A stretch of DNA of 64,000 bases from Planctomycetaceae bacterium (lineage in GTDB: Bacteria > Planctomycetota > Planctomycetia > Planctomycetales > Planctomycetaceae): positions 186,001-250,000 of the forward strand of contig JAWKUA010000003.1 in assembly GCA_041398785.1 (NCBI GenBank), given 5' to 3'. Positions 18,259 to 27,728 of this stretch are shown here, in pieces; the first letter of the stretch is position 1; each line of letters begins with the position of its first letter. The notes beneath the pieces are model-generated. The model ran no database searches. It saw nothing but the letters and a program-made list of their open reading frames with translations, and had not been told where the DNA came from. Position numbers and translations under genes: made by a program.

Positions 18259-18810
18259 TCAGGCTGGCTGCAGTGAGGCCATCGCGTCGCGCAGCCGGGT
18301 TCGGGCAGTGTGCAGTCGACGCTTGATCGTTCCGATCGGGCTGTCGAAAACAACCGCCATTTCCTTCAGCGACTGACCTTCGAAGTAAAAGGCAACCAGA
18401 GTCGCGCGGTCCAGTTCACCCAGACGCTGCAGCGCCAGGCGAAGCTGTTCCGCATCTTCACGCCGCAGAATTTCCGCGGACGGGCCGTCGTCCGGTTCCA
18501 CTGAAACGTCAAACGAAGCAGGTTCGCAGGCCGTTTCCGGAGGACGTCGTACAGCGCGATTGATCGACAGCCGCGCAGCGATCTGGCACAGCCAGCCGGC
18601 GAATGCTTCCGCTTCCTTCAACTGAGTCAGCTTGCGGAAAGCGCGCAGGAAGACTTCCTGTGTCACTTCGTCAGCTTCGGCCGCGTTGCGCAGCCGCTGC
18701 ATGGCGATTCCGAAAACTTTCGATTCGAAGTGAATCACCAGCGTATCGAAGGCAGCACGGTCGCCCTTCTGAGCTCGCAGGACAGTCATTGTCAGAGTTT
18801 CAGGAGACAT
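18259..18810 (-). CDS. ECF-type RNA polymerase sigma factor
   Basis: 183 residues starting at the ATG at 18810, chosen because GAGGAGAG lies just upstream; the frame is open a further 19 codons. Region 2 is at about residues 8-75 (AAEADEVTQEVFLRAFRKL is region 2.2-2.3) and region 4 at about 120-180 (LVAFYFEGQSLKEMAVVFDSPIGTIKRRLHTARTRLR, a helix-turn-helix). These factors direct transcription of small regulons. No anti-sigma gene follows on this strand; the region just upstream may encode a small partner (see 18800-19117). Confidence 0.9.
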   Translation of the reverse strand: MSPETLTMTVLRAQKGDRAAFDTLVIHFESKVFGIAMQRLRNAAEADEVTQEVFLRAFRKLTQLKEAEAFAGWLCQIAARLSINRAVRRPPETACEPASFDVSVEPDDGPSAEILRREDAEQLRLALQRLGELDRATLVAFYFEGQSLKEMAVVFDSPIGTIKRRLHTARTRLRDAMASLQPA

Positions 18811-19261
18811 GATCGTCACTCTCCTCATCGAGAGTTGCTCCGCAACTGAGTGGGACTCGGGCGTCACGCAGCGAAGCGTGAACGGTGAGCCGATGGTCAG
18901 CGACGGAGAGTGTGAATTCGCAGATCACAGAACCGGGAACAACGCACGACGAGTCAGACCTCAGGAGTCCAGATCGGCGGTGCGCCGGCGTTCCCGAACG
19001 AAGCGGAAACCACGTTTGGCAACGGGATTCCGAAAGCACTTCGGCCTGCTGTTTCAGCGTTTCAGATTTCGTCAGAACTGAGCGGATCAGAACGGACGGG
19101 TTCTGAGTGACTGAGTCAGCTAAGGCTGCGACCGATGCCGCAACAGCTTCCCGAGCCGGGCTGCCGCAACCCCGATCGCCAGGAATGCCCGACGGTCGGA
19201 TAGGCTGCATGCAGTAGTTGCCGGCACGGGCTAAACATCGCGCGATCGCATCTGCGTTTGC
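18800..19261 (-). CDS. possible small ORF overlapping the sigma-factor start
   Basis: A minus-strand frame ends at 18800, overlapping the first codons of the ECF gene by 11 bases, with the sigma factor's ribosome site inside it. The last 60 residues (VICEFTLSVADHRLTVHASL and onward) have believable strand/turn composition, while upstream parts are Arg/Ser rich and less convincing. The start is not certain; a Met codon exists at about 19211. If real it would be translationally coupled to the sigma factor and might be its regulator, but no family is recognised. Confidence 0.25.
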   Translation of the reverse strand, partial: ANADAIARCLARAGNYCMQPIRPSGIPGDRGCGSPAREAVAASVAALADSVTQNPSVLIRSVLTKSETLKQQAEVLSESRCQTWFPLRSGTPAHRRSGLLRSDSSCVVPGSVICEFTLSVADHRLTVHASLRDARVPLSCGATLDEESDDHVS

Positions 19262-19875
19262 GCGAGAGTTGCTCCGACGGTCGAACTGCGAATACGACGG
19301 GGCGGGCCTGGCATACAGATAGCTCAACACCGCCACGCAGAACGATACCGCCGACGATCGCATTGCCCGTGGCAATGGACGCGTTGTTGGTTCGAGCGTT
19401 AATCGTGTTTGTGAGCAGCATTGTCCAGGCTCCTGAAAGCGACCCCGTCCTCGATGAGGAAAGTGGCGGTCCATGTCATTGCGCTGCGACCATTCGCAGC
19501 GCGGTTGCCGATTCCTGTGCCAACTTCAAACTTCTGAAGTCCGCACACGTCGGCGAAGTCAGAATTCTTTTCGACTGTGTCGTAACCTGGCCGCCAATGT
19601 CCGGACCCTTTGCATCATCAGAACCGGCGGCACGCGTGTTTGACCACGTTGCTATCGAAAAGGTTCGCAGAGTTTATCAGCAATTTTTGAAATTTCGCGA
19701 ATGAAATCATCGAGATTTCCGTAAACCATGTTGCCACAATCCGTTGCGACTCTCCATAACTTCGCGACGAATGGCGGATTCTTCGAAAATCCGGGCCATT
19801 TGCCGCAGGATCACCCGTTTGGACACGTGGTCAACGGCGCTGACCGGTGGCAGTGCTGCAGTGGCAATGGCGTGG
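18868..19875. other. about 1 kb without a confident gene
   Basis: Apart from the doubtful minus-strand frame entering it from 18800, nothing is supported. Minus-strand frames at 19116-19421 and 19707-19967 are open but short and lack ribosome sites. The stretch may hold a decayed gene or the promoter region of the ECF sigma factor. Confidence 0.4.
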
Positions 19876-21600
19876 TCACAGTCGCAGCCAGGCCGACCAT
19901 CCGGCGTTGTGGAGGTCGATATCAATCCACCGCCCGGAATCCGCCAAAGCAGAGGCGTCTCGGTCACGGCGAATCAGAAGCACATCGACTTCCGGCGGAA
20001 TCTGTGAGACAGAAACGCGACTGCCGGGAAAGCCGGCTTCAAATCGTTCGCGACGAACGGGAAATTGGGGCGTATTGAAATGATGGCCCAGCCACGGCCG
20101 CACTCCGCCATACGCAGGTGCCAGGTAGTTAAGAGTCTCCGATTCCGTCAGCACGACGGCCCCGGGACATTTCTCAGGAAGATCGTGCAGCAGTGCCCGG
20201 TCATCGGCCGTCAGGTAAAAGCCATCCTTTCCGGAATACTGCCTGATGGTGTGAACGATGCTGAACGCCGCGTTGTCGCTGCACAGCATCGCAACCAGCG
20301 TGACCGCCAGAACGCGCGCAGATAGCGAACGCGACCACGCCCGTTGCCACCATTCCGTCAGCTTCGGCAGAGCCAGCAGGAACAGCGGCATCCACACGTA
20401 ACCCCTCGTGAAGTGCAGTGGCTGCACGGGAGCAATCAGCCGGTCGTGAAACGCCAGTCCAGCCGCCACGACGAATGCGCACAGCAGGAATTGATCGGAA
20501 CCGGAACATGATCCGGACTTCATGCGTCCCGTCACGTACAACAGCGCGGCGACGGAAATCGGGCCGTATGCCGGAATCGCGGTTGTCCAGGACAGGCTCC
20601 AGTCAAGTTCCCAGACAGACTGCAGTTCCGCATGTTCCGGGAACGACGGGAGCCAGATCTTGTAGTAAGCCAGAAAACCGGCCATCAAACTTCCGCAAAG
20701 CAGCCACCATGCGGCCGACGACCGGTTTCGTCGGCGCAGAAGCTGCACCGTCCGCCAGAACATGATCGTCAGCAGCAGTTCGATGCCTGACCACGGATGA
20801 GTTGTTGCCAGAAACAGCAGGCAAGCCGTCGAAATCCCCCGTCGCTCGCGAAGTTCGAAGACCCAGCAGACGGCGACAAGCGTGTGGTACACGGCCTCGG
20901 TCGGAAACAAGGCATTGCGTCCCCAGTTCAGGAACCACAGTCCGTTGCCGGGGTCAAATCTCAGCAGGGTTTCGATCCCCGCGGTTCCCGTCGGCGTCGG
21001 CAGCAGCAGCCCCGCGAAACTCAGCAGACCACCGCCCCACATCGCAGTCATCCACGCGACGCGTTCGGTTCCTTTCGACGGCCCCGTGCCCTGCCCCGTC
21101 CCAAGTCTCTGTCGCACCAGCGTTCGCGTTGCGACAGCGAACATCAGTGACGCGAAGAAGGTCACCGCAAGAATTGTGTCACCGGGGTCAGCACTGCACT
21201 TTGCGGTAAGCCAGCCCAGGACCCACGGCAGCCAGTGAGCGTAGATCACCGGAGCGTTCGGTGAAGGATCGTATGGGTTTGGATAGAAGATTCCGTCGCC
21301 GCGTTCGAAGGCCGCTCGGCCATTGGCTACGTAGTAGGGAAGTTCGTATTGAAACAACCCGGTCGCGGTGTCCGGCGAACTTAGCAGGTGCGCGATCGGA
21401 ATCATCCAGAACGGCAGCAGCAGCAGGCCGCTGAATAACAGTGTCTTCAGCGGCGAAGACTCATGCTGTTCAGCGAAAGTACGTTCCTCACCGGTCGGAC
21501 GACGCGCTGGCGCGCCACCGGAACCTCCCGGGCCGGTGACGTCAGACTTCGTGATGTCAGGCCTGGCGATCGCAGATTCGGTGGCAACCGTGGATGACAT
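19876..21600 (-). CDS. large multi-pass membrane protein of unknown function
   Basis: About 574 residues from ATG 21600 (a GTG four codons upstream is possible). A Gly/Ala/Pro-rich cytoplasmic N-terminus of about 45 residues precedes ten or so membrane helices. Between TM1 and TM2 is a loop with conserved-looking Tyr/Pro/Asn residues (YPNPYDPSPNAPVIYAHWLP). The C-terminal 100 residues are soluble (YLTADDRALLHDLPEKCPG...VVLTESETLNYLAP). The layout of a many-helix domain with an acidic first loop and soluble tail resembles GT-C glycosyltransferases and related planctomycete proteins, but no catalytic motif can be assigned. It lies 141 bases downstream of, and in line with, the thioredoxin-protease gene. 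Confidence 0.75.
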   Translation of the reverse strand: MSSTVATESAIARPDITKSDVTGPGGSGGAPARRPTGEERTFAEQHESSPLKTLLFSGLLLLPFWMIPIAHLLSSPDTATGLFQYELPYYVANGRAAFERGDGIFYPNPYDPSPNAPVIYAHWLPWVLGWLTAKCSADPGDTILAVTFFASLMFAVATRTLVRQRLGTGQGTGPSKGTERVAWMTAMWGGGLLSFAGLLLPTPTGTAGIETLLRFDPGNGLWFLNWGRNALFPTEAVYHTLVAVCWVFELRERRGISTACLLFLATTHPWSGIELLLTIMFWRTVQLLRRRNRSSAAWWLLCGSLMAGFLAYYKIWLPSFPEHAELQSVWELDWSLSWTTAIPAYGPISVAALLYVTGRMKSGSCSGSDQFLLCAFVVAAGLAFHDRLIAPVQPLHFTRGYVWMPLFLLALPKLTEWWQRAWSRSLSARVLAVTLVAMLCSDNAAFSIVHTIRQYSGKDGFYLTADDRALLHDLPEKCPGAVVLTESETLNYLAPAYGGVRPWLGHHFNTPQFPVRRERFEAGFPGSRVSVSQIPPEVDVLLIRRDRDASALADSGRWIDIDLHNAGWSAWLRL

Positions 21601-21753
21601 GATCGACTGCACACGAGTGTGAACGAACTTCTCGACAGAGTGCTGACGGCAGCAACGCTCGCTCCTGCTGCCGGCACCTGCAGCTCACCGCCAATCGAAA
21701 ATCACGCAAACAGGGTTGTTGTCGCACCACTTCGGCGTCATCTACTGATCCCG

Positions 21754-23463
21754 TCAGGGACCGGCCACGGGGAAAGCCTTTGCACGAGGCGCCGAGTTTC
21801 GAAGCGACACCTGCGACGCCGTTGCCGCTGATCGAATGTTGGTATTGCGAGCTGTCGTCATACCGTGATCTCCCGTCGGTGGTTCGCCGGTGAGCAATTG
21901 CACGAGCCACGGGCTGGGACGAGGAATCACGATAACCTGCTTGCCACGGGACGGGTCTTTGGAATCGATGATGACAGTGATTTCCTGCGGAGCCAGGTTC
22001 GATCCGGCGACGGCATTCGCAGCGGCGCTGACGGCCGTCGGTGCCACCTGTGCCACGGCGTCCCGCAGCGTCTCGTGGCTGCCAAACGGGTCAGCAGAAT
22101 CAATTGGCGGAGCCTGTTCGTGGCGACTGACAGCTACGGGAGTCGGCTTTTCCGCGGGAACCGCGACTTCTTCGTTGAAGATCTGGTCAAAAAGTTCGGC
22201 GTCTTCGAATTCCGCGAACGGTCCGGCCGGTTCCCGTGAAGCTTCCGCGACCGAGTTTTCGAAAGCCGGCACCGGACGTCCGTCAAACAGGGCCTGCAGG
22301 TTCAGATCGGTGATCAACCGGCGAATCGCCACCGAAGCCATGTAAAGCCCTTCATTCTGTTCTCGATCCGCAGCGCTGCAGACTCCGATCAATTCGCCGT
22401 CCTGATTGAACAGTCCGCCGCCGGAACGCCCTTTTTGCGGAATCAAAGTGCAAACGATATTGGACGGCCCCAGGTACCGATTCAGTGAAACGACTTTCAT
22501 CGACAGCGTAGACGGCGGTCCTCCGTTGCTGCAGCCGACGCTGAAGACGTCGTCTCCTTCCAGCAACTGGCGATCGGGTCCGACGATGGGACTGACCGGC
22601 AGAGCGGAGACCGTGGAAATCTGCAGCATCGCAAGGTCAGACTCCCTGTCGCCGCCGACAACTTTCGCCGGGTAGCTGACGGCTCTGCCATCTTTGAACA
22701 GTTCGACCTTGGTGATGGCATCTTTGCTGACGTTGTGAAACAGATGAGCACACGTCAGCACCATGGACTTTCCGGGGACGCTGTGAACGATCGTTCCCGT
22801 GCCGAAATCCTGGTTTCTGCCGTCGCGCACCGTGACTCGAACACTCGCCTGCATGGGCAGCGGGTTACGACTGCCGGCTGAGCCATCGGAATCGGGACTC
22901 TGACCGCGAAACGTCGGGTGTTCGAAACGCGGCGGCTGCGAACGTGACCCGGTGAGTCCTTCGCGGATATGGGCGAAGATGGCTCCCAGTCCCTTGCGCT
23001 TTGGTTCTTCAGCGGTGACCGGCGATGCCGGCGACGGATCGCCTTCGACGTCGAATTCCCGTGTCGATTCGGCGGCTTCAACTTCGCGGGGCGATTCATC
23101 GGACGCTGCCATGGCGGGTTCGGCGGCAGTGTTTCGGACCGAATCGAGTTTTCGCGCGGCGTCGTTCATGACCTGCCGCAACTCCTGCTCCGACGTCAGG
23201 CCGACAAAGCGTTTCTGTTCTTTACCTTCAACCAACAGAATCAGAGTCGGAATTCGGTCAACTTTGTACCGGCGGCTTGTTTCCGGATCCTGCGTGATGT
23301 CGATCCTGCGGACCGGAAAGCCGTCGCTTTCCATCCGCTGCAGCCGCGGCACCATTTCCTGACACGGCTGACAATAGCCTGCCGTAAAGTCCAGCAACAC
23401 AACATCGGGGAGTGACTCGCCGCCGGGATTGGCGGCCATCATCAGCATGGTGAGCAGTTTCAT
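21754..23463 (-). CDS. thioredoxin-domain / trypsin-like serine protease fusion
   Basis: 569 residues, ribosome site AGGAAG. Residues 20-110 are a thioredoxin fold with the active site C31-Q-P-C34, a cis-Pro segment (DRIPTLILL) and no clear signal peptide beyond a short hydrophobic start. A charged linker (about 115-205) leads to a chymotrypsin/HtrA-type protease domain with the triad His240 (TCAHLFH), Asp276 (ESDLAML) and Ser347 (GRSGGGLF). No PDZ domain follows; the last 160 residues are low complexity. Cellular location is uncertain. It could combine disulphide handling with proteolysis of misfolded proteins; this is inference from the domains. Confidence 0.82.
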   Translation of the reverse strand: MKLLTMLMMAANPGGESLPDVVLLDFTAGYCQPCQEMVPRLQRMESDGFPVRRIDITQDPETSRRYKVDRIPTLILLVEGKEQKRFVGLTSEQELRQVMNDAARKLDSVRNTAAEPAMAASDESPREVEAAESTREFDVEGDPSPASPVTAEEPKRKGLGAIFAHIREGLTGSRSQPPRFEHPTFRGQSPDSDGSAGSRNPLPMQASVRVTVRDGRNQDFGTGTIVHSVPGKSMVLTCAHLFHNVSKDAITKVELFKDGRAVSYPAKVVGGDRESDLAMLQISTVSALPVSPIVGPDRQLLEGDDVFSVGCSNGGPPSTLSMKVVSLNRYLGPSNIVCTLIPQKGRSGGGLFNQDGELIGVCSAADREQNEGLYMASVAIRRLITDLNLQALFDGRPVPAFENSVAEASREPAGPFAEFEDAELFDQIFNEEVAVPAEKPTPVAVSRHEQAPPIDSADPFGSHETLRDAVAQVAPTAVSAAANAVAGSNLAPQEITVIIDSKDPSRGKQVIVIPRPSPWLVQLLTGEPPTGDHGMTTARNTNIRSAATASQVSLRNSAPRAKAFPVAGP

Positions 23464-24094
23464 CGTGGCTTCCTTGCCGGTGTTTGTGAAGTGACGGATA
23501 CGGGTTCATCTGGTCCGCAGCCGTTGTCATTCGAGCCGGATAGCGACCGTTCTGACGGGCGTCTGCAGATTCCGCATCGTGGCGGTGGTTTCGCAAATCC
23601 ATTTGCGATGTGCCGCCTGCCGGGTTTGTAATTCCTGCCGTTTCGAGTTGTAAATAATTCAAGGCGTCCCGGTGATTCGTCGCGTCAGCGGTCGATCGTG
23701 ACGCGGCATACCGACTTGTTTCCGTGAGAAAACACGGTATTCGGCTCACCGGGCGGCCAACAGACAAGCAGGCTCCTGAATTCCCGCTTCTCCATCACTT
23801 CCCACCGATTGCCGCATAATGCAACACGTGTTCCGGAATCCTTCGAATTTCCGGGCCGGCCTGACGAATGCCGGATCCCGCGCAAAGGAAACGATTCACA
23901 TCACTGCAAAGCGGCACCGTAACCCGGCCGACACCGGCCCGAGGCATTTCGATCGTCGCGCCCGAACCCCCGATGGGGCGATTCGGCACGGACAGCCTTG
24001 AATACCCGCCAGCGGCAGGGTCGAAGGAAATCATCTGATCGAGAGAATTCACATCAGGCCGTGGCCGTGTGCCGAGTCCATCATTGAGGAGACT
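23464..24094. other. intergenic stretch, possibly a gene remnant
   Basis: No intact gene. On the minus strand, a frame from 24052 (MNSLDQMISFDPAAGG...) stops at 23795, while a second frame at 23685-23885 carries another protein-like segment (WEVMEKREFRSLLVCWPPG). The two could be halves of one small gene broken near 23830-23885, but this is weak. Confidence 0.35.
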
Positions 24095-24577
24095 TCAGCG
24101 GCGTTTCATCGCCGCCTGCATATCCCGCGCGTCGGCTTGTTTCCGAAGCTGCTGCCGCTTGTCGTGCAGCTTGCGCCCGCGGCAGAGCCCCAGTTTTACC
24201 TTGACAAAACCCCGCGCGAGAAAGACGGAGAGCGGGACAAGAGTCAGTCCCTGCTGTTCACCATGTTCGGCAAATTTTCGAATTTCGCGGCGATGCAGCA
24301 GCAACTTTCGTTTCCGTTTGCGTTCATGATTATAGACGGTTGCCTGGGGATACTCGGCGATGTCCGAGTTGATCAGCCAGACCTGTCCGTCGTCGACGCG
24401 GGCATACGCTTCTTCAATGGAGATCTTGCTGTTGCGGATGCTCTTGACTTCACTTCCGTACAACTGAATACCGCAGTCGACCTCATCGAGCACATCGTAT
24501 TCGTGTCGTGCTCGGCGGTTTCGGCACACGATTCGCGAGTTCGGATCGTCAGTATTCTTTTTCTTTGCAGCGGCCAT
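24095..24577 (-). CDS. smpB: SsrA-binding protein
   Basis: 160 residues, standard SmpB length. SmpB binds tmRNA and brings it to stalled ribosomes for trans-translation. Visible signatures are RRARHEYDVLDEVDCGIQLYGSEVKSIR, the YARVDDGQVWLINSDIAEY block, HERKRKRKLLLHRREI, and a basic C-terminal tail (GRKLHDKRQQLRKQADARDMQ) that enters the mRNA path of the ribosome. The tmRNA gene itself is not visible in this window. The gene diverges from rpoD across about 680 bases. Confidence 0.95.
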   Translation of the reverse strand: MAAAKKKNTDDPNSRIVCRNRRARHEYDVLDEVDCGIQLYGSEVKSIRNSKISIEEAYARVDDGQVWLINSDIAEYPQATVYNHERKRKRKLLLHRREIRKFAEHGEQQGLTLVPLSVFLARGFVKVKLGLCRGRKLHDKRQQLRKQADARDMQAAMKRR

Positions 24578-25254
24578 GATCGGACGGTCTGTAAGCTTTC
24601 GTGGCTGATTGGTGTGACAGACGCCAGAGGGAGATGCCTGTGAACATGGTCATATCGATGACCGAAAGGTCTTCCATTCTTGCCGGGCGGGTTTTTCCCG
24701 TCCAGCGGAGGTGGTGGAACGCGTCAGATCTGCTGCGATAGTGATCTGGACAGGATTTTGAAGGTTTCCGGGAAAGTCGTGAAATCTGCCGCTCACTCAA
24801 GTTGACGCAGGCCGTCAGCCAGGCGAATAATCTGAGCCATGCGATTTCCCGGGGGAAGCACCGTGGAGCGGAAATCGGCGAATGCGATCTGCGTGCTTTG
24901 AGCTGAAGGAGTGGTGAAACGAGCACACTGCGGGTACAGATCGGTGAGCCGCTGCGTAACAATGCAAGCGAGCGGCCCTGCGTGCCAATGCATCCTGTGC
25001 ACTGCGGATTGTCGGAAATCACGCGACAGTCGATTGATTTTTCTGAAACACCGGTATGCTGAAGGATTCCGGTCGCGCGCGTCGCGACCGGGGCAACTGA
25101 CACTGTGCGACATGCCATCAGCGTCAGCATTTGCCCAAATGCGTGTGTCTCACACGGAGGCACGGACACTCGTACTTCACTGGGCCCTGCCGTACTCCGA
25201 ACGAAGTCGTGAGGAATCGCTCGGCTTGAGGAACTCAAGAAAAAGGGGACTCGT
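24578..25254. other. divergent intergenic region between smpB and rpoD
   Basis: About 680 bases with no supportable gene on either strand; the open frames here are shadows. It must hold promoters for both smpB (minus) and rpoD (plus). No clear sigma-70 hexamer pair or RNA gene was recognised by eye. Confidence 0.5.
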
Positions 25255-26964
25255 GTGCATCGTCTCGATTCAGGAATGAAGGCGATCATTGAAAAGGCCA
25301 GGGAACGAGGATTCGTCACCATTCAGCAGGCACATGCATGGTTGCCTGACGAAGGTGGTGACCCCGCGATGGTCGACAACTTGATTAAGGCAATGGATGC
25401 CGAAAAGCTCGATTTCATCGAAGACCCCGATATTCCACTCGAACCGGAACCTGTCGAGGAAACCGTCAAGGAAGAACAGGCCGAAAAGGCTGCTCGCGCG
25501 CTGCTGGGACCGGAAACATCAGCTCTGTCGTCGCGCGATCCGATTCGCATGTATCTGAGCCAGATGGGGAATATCCCCCTGTTGAGCCGGGATCGCGAAA
25601 TCTTTCTGGCAAAACAGATCGAGATCACTCGCAAGCGCATGCGGCGACACGTCGTCGAATCCGACTTTGCCCTGCGAATCGCCGTCGAAACCATCGAAAA
25701 AGTCCAGCGCGGTGAACTGCCATTCGAACGGACGCTTCGAACCTCGGAGACAGAAGACGTTCGGAAAGAGCAGATCGAAGGCCGCATGGAACTGAACCTG
25801 CGAACGCTTCGACACCTGATGGACGTCAACGCCGCCGCGTTCCACGCCTGGCGAAAGCTGCCTGACAACAATCCCGAAAAGGCAGTGCTGGCCCGGCAGA
25901 TTCAGGAACGCCGCGTCAAGATGTGTACCCTGTGCGAAGAACTCAGCGTGCGAACTCACCGGATGCAACCGGTGATGAAACGCATGCTGCAGATCGGCGA
26001 ACGGATCGAACAGTTGCAGGATGAAATCGCCTGCCTGAAGGGCCTGCGCACAGCCGAATCGGAGCGGCAGTCCCTGGAACGAGAACTCGAAGAGTACATT
26101 CAGATGGTACTGGAGACTCCCGCGCAGTACCTGCAACGGTGTCGCGAGATCCGGAAACGCATGGACGGCTGGACTGATGCCAAGCAGAAACTGTCCGGCG
26201 GAAACCTGCGACTGGTTGTGTCGATCGCCAAGAAATATCGCAACCGCGGGCTCAGTTTTCTTGACCTGATTCAGGAAGGCAACGCCGGACTGATGCGCGG
26301 TGTGGAAAAGTATGAGTACCGCCGCGGCTATAAGTTCTCAACCTACGCCACCTGGTGGATTCGGCAGGCGATCACGCGAGCAGTCGCGGATCACGCCAGA
26401 ACCATCCGAATCCCGGTTCACATGTTCCAGAATATCTCGATGCTGAAGGCCAAGGCCGAAGAAATTCGGCAGAACACCGGCCGCGAGCCGAGCAACGAAG
26501 AGCTGGCTGAAGCCGTCGGTATGAGCATCGAAGAAACCGAACGGATCATGAAGACCTGGAAGCATCCCATCAGCCTGGATACTCCCGTCGGTGAAAGCGA
26601 AGACAGCAGCTTTGGCGAGTTCCTGGAAGATTCGCACGAAAGCAGCCCGGCCGAATCAGCAGCCAAGCAGATGCTGCGTGACAAGATTGACCACGTGTTG
26701 AAGAGCCTGACATATCGCGAGCGGGAAATCATCAAGCTTCGATACGGGCTCGGCGACGGATACAGCTACACGCTGGAAGAAACCGGCCGCATCTTCAAGG
26801 TCACGCGGGAACGGATTCGCCAGATCGAAAGCAAGGCACTGAAGAAGCTTCAGCACCACACTCGGGCGATCCACCTGAAAGGATTCGTCGACCACGTCAC
26901 CGACGAAGACGATGCCGCAGAACCCGTTGACGCCACTTCCGAAGGACATGTGGAAGTCGCGTAA
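25255..26964 (+). CDS. rpoD: primary RNA polymerase sigma factor
   Basis: 569 residues from GTG 25255, preceded by AAAAAGGGGA. It carries region 1.1 (about residues 8-60, GFVTIQQAHAWLPDE), region 1.2 (RDPIRMYLSQMGNIPLLSRDREI), a non-conserved spacer (about 140-290), regions 2.1-2.4 (from about 315, with DLIQEGNAGLMRGVEKY and FSTYATWWIRQAI), region 3 (HMFQNISML...) and region 4 (about 478-540, with the helix-turn-helix RIFKVTRERIRQIESKALKKL). It directs housekeeping transcription. The short acidic C-terminal tail is followed by a decayed repeat of its own 3' end and then a terminator at 27064. Confidence 0.95.
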   Translation: MHRLDSGMKAIIEKARERGFVTIQQAHAWLPDEGGDPAMVDNLIKAMDAEKLDFIEDPDIPLEPEPVEETVKEEQAEKAARALLGPETSALSSRDPIRMYLSQMGNIPLLSRDREIFLAKQIEITRKRMRRHVVESDFALRIAVETIEKVQRGELPFERTLRTSETEDVRKEQIEGRMELNLRTLRHLMDVNAAAFHAWRKLPDNNPEKAVLARQIQERRVKMCTLCEELSVRTHRMQPVMKRMLQIGERIEQLQDEIACLKGLRTAESERQSLERELEEYIQMVLETPAQYLQRCREIRKRMDGWTDAKQKLSGGNLRLVVSIAKKYRNRGLSFLDLIQEGNAGLMRGVEKYEYRRGYKFSTYATWWIRQAITRAVADHARTIRIPVHMFQNISMLKAKAEEIRQNTGREPSNEELAEAVGMSIEETERIMKTWKHPISLDTPVGESEDSSFGEFLEDSHESSPAESAAKQMLRDKIDHVLKSLTYREREIIKLRYGLGDGYSYTLEETGRIFKVTRERIRQIESKALKKLQHHTRAIHLKGFVDHVTDEDDAAEPVDATSEGHVEVA

Positions 26965-27051
26965 TTCGTCTCCTGGGTTCCCGCCTTCGCGGGAATGACC
27001 GGATCGCTGACTTCCGATGGACGTGTGAAAGTCGTGTGATCCGTCACCTGG
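26935..27051. repeat. decayed tandem duplication of the rpoD 3' end
   Basis: Bases 26935-26976 (last codons, stop and a few bases beyond) recur at 27010-27051 with 35 of 42 positions identical, a spacing of 75 bases. The stop codon context is retained in both. Confidence 0.75.
26976..26999. repeat. TTCCCGCCTTCGCGGGAA palindromic repeat
   Basis: GTTCCCGCCTTCGCGGGAATGACC is an 8-bp-arm hairpin of the widespread CATTCCCGCGAAGGCGGGAA repeat family found between genes in many bacteria. It lies between the two copies of the rpoD 3' duplication. Confidence 0.75.
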
Positions 27052-27063
27052 TACTCCGGAAAC

Positions 27064-27095
27064 AGCCCGACGCCAAAAACGTCGGGCTTTTTTTA
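27064..27095 (+). terminator. rho-independent terminator of rpoD
   Basis: AGCCCGACG (27064-27072) pairs perfectly with CGTCGGGCT (27080-27088) with a seven-base loop, followed by seven T residues. Confidence 0.9.
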
Positions 27096-27242
27096 CGGCG
27101 GAAATCGCCTGAAAATTACGCAACCGGTTTCGACGAACCCGGAGAATAGGCCTACAACGGCCCTGAGTCAGGGTCGGGACACGGAAGCCGGACAGGGGTT
27201 TGGCTCCGACCGTTTTGGACCACAGAACCAGGGAGACATGAA

Positions 27243-27728
27243 ATGCCAGCGTACATTAAGCTCGGGGACATCAAGGGCGAAGCCACGGATTCCGGACACA
27301 AGGACTGGGTCATCATTCAGTCCATGAGTTCGCCGATCTACCGGTCGATTCCGGAAGGTGCCAAGGACCATCAGCGAACCAAGGGAGAAACCACGCTGGG
27401 CGACATCGTGGTGATGCGGGAACTGGACAAGTCGTCCACGAAACTGCAGGAAGCCTGTGCCAACGGTACGTTCTATCCGGAAGTGGAAATTCACTTCTGC
27501 TCGACCGTCGGCAACAAGCAGGAACCGTACCTGAAGTACAAGCTGTCCGACGTTATCGTCAGCAGCTATGCGATTTCCGCGAATTCCTCCGGCGATCCGC
27601 TGCCCAGTGAATCCATCACACTTGGCTACACCAAGGTCGAATGGACCTACGTCACGCTCGACCCCAAAACCGGCAAGCCGGTCGGCAACGTCCCCGCCAA
27701 GTACAACCCCGGCGAAGGCAAGAGCTAA
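27243..27728 (+). CDS. hcp: type VI secretion system tube protein Hcp
   Basis: 161 residues, a typical Hcp length, with GGGAGA nine bases before the ATG. Hcp stacks as hexameric rings that form the tube of the type VI secretion needle and also serves as an effector chaperone. Family features are the opening AYIKLGDIKGEATDSGHKDW, the GDIVVMRELDKSSTKL block and the late ESITLGYTKVEWTYV strand pair. It is the first of three genes (hcp, vgrG, FHA protein) in line; 675 bases separate it from vgrG. No sheath, baseplate or ClpV genes are in the window. Confidence 0.92.
   Translation: MPAYIKLGDIKGEATDSGHKDWVIIQSMSSPIYRSIPEGAKDHQRTKGETTLGDIVVMRELDKSSTKLQEACANGTFYPEVEIHFCSTVGNKQEPYLKYKLSDVIVSSYAISANSSGDPLPSESITLGYTKVEWTYVTLDPKTGKPVGNVPAKYNPGEGKS

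Noticed and set aside
24549..25322. 257-codon minus-strand open frame between smpB and rpoD
   Set aside because: No ribosome site, Arg/Ser-rich composition and overlap of both smpB and rpoD ends; looks like a shadow in GC-rich DNA.
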